Shown: positions 63,879 through 64,000 of the stretch, one piece after another
Numbering within the stretch: position 1 is the first letter of the stretch
Layout of the letters: each line of letters begins with the position of its first letter
Assembly: GCA_963844635.1 (NCBI GenBank)
Contig: CAWJPD010000001.1
Location: 62,001 to 126,000, forward strand
DNA from: JAJPKK01 sp963844635
GTDB taxonomy: Bacteria > Pseudomonadota > Alphaproteobacteria > Rhizobiales > Xanthobacteraceae
Direction of reading: 5' to 3'
Length of the DNA: 64,000 bases
Position numbers and translations under genes: made by a program
Notes under the pieces: generated by a model
Database searches by the model: none
Seen by the model: the letters and a program-made list of their open reading frames with translations, nothing else
Told to the model about the DNA's origin: nothing

Positions 63879-64000
63879 GCGTCCCGAATGGGGCGCGGGA
63901 TTCGCGACCTGCGCCGGCGCCCGTGAGCCGCTGCCGCTGAAGGCGGCGAGCGGAGAGAACGAAACCCTTCTGGCAAACGGGATCATCACCTGCACGGACG
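63871..64000 (+). CDS. second member of the tandem exported family (cut by window end)
   Basis: The frame from GTG 63871 reads VVERPEWGAGFATCAGAREP, LPLKAASGE and LLANGIITCTD, and aligns with the first member's DWGSNFITCAGAKSP and MANGVISCRD. It overlaps the upstream stop by eight bases in another frame and has no signal peptide of its own at this start. So either it is a separate cytosolic or frame-broken copy, or a frameshift splits one two-domain protein. It continues beyond the window. Confidence 0.6.
   Translation, partial: MVERPEWGAGFATCAGAREPLPLKAASGENETLLANGIITCTD

Overview
The window looks like an accessory region of a GC-rich alphaproteobacterium of the Bradyrhizobium/Rhodopseudomonas type (order Hyphomicrobiales). 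The evidence is the high GC, a small GCG-type cysteine/glycine secreted protein, a YARHG protein, two ABC substrate-binding lipoprotein-type genes, Y4bD-like and large serine recombinase genes known from rhizobial elements, and a dense IS load (IS110, IS21, ISNCY-type, IS630, IS1380 x2, IS5 x2 plus a solo end, IS256, IS1182, and ISAzo13 and IS1634 fragments). No rRNA, tRNA or CRISPR was seen. This assignment is inference from gene families, not from a marker gene.

Layout. 0.1-10.6 kb holds small-molecule genes: two tandem GlcG/HbpS-like secreted proteins (the second broken), an IS110 relic, a NitT/TauT-type ABC importer (binding protein, ATPase with a one-base insertion, permease), a convergent isochorismatase-fold hydrolase, a Tat-exported UshA-like nucleotidase and a second binding protein. 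10.6-21.6 kb is a group II intron whose reverse transcriptase is split by a serine-recombinase element, which holds an IS21, which holds an ISNCY-type element, which holds an IS630. The insertion borders of the inner four levels can be read to the base, with target duplications, and removing each one restores the reading frame of its host gene. The intron's own 5' border is uncertain. 21.6-29.7 kb carries an IS1380 copy, a cytochrome b561/molybdopterin oxidoreductase fusion, a DUF488 gene, a small DUF1971 operon, sdhB-sdhC-sdhD without sdhA, and an MFS exporter with a frameshift. 30-41 kb is a patchwork of prophage scraps, two zinc peptidases, a YARHG protein and complete IS5, IS256 and IS1182 elements. 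41-53 kb has a hybrid sensor kinase, a MetE-like gene, a graveyard of frameshifted small genes and phage/integrase fragments, a gene cleanly interrupted by a second IS1380 copy, and remnants of sugar-nucleotide genes (galE, and a UDP-glucuronate decarboxylase with an internal segment inverted in place).

53.2-64.0 kb is the most interesting part. It is a divergent gene set built around Ser/Thr phosphorylation: a membrane protein kinase and a 1493-residue exported TPR protein on the minus strand, and two FHA proteins, a membrane PP2C phosphatase, a MotA/TolQ/ExbB-type channel protein, a partner with an ExbD/TolR-like N-terminal helix joined to a YfaP/DUF2135-like beta domain, and at least two tandem related proteins (the first exported) on the plus strand. 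I infer an ion-driven envelope machine controlled by reversible phosphorylation. It does not match a named system that I can recognise.

A recurring oddity is that many chromosomal-type genes carry single-base frameshifts while nearly all transposases are open. This may be genuine decay in an IS-rich island or residual assembly error; the sequence alone cannot decide.
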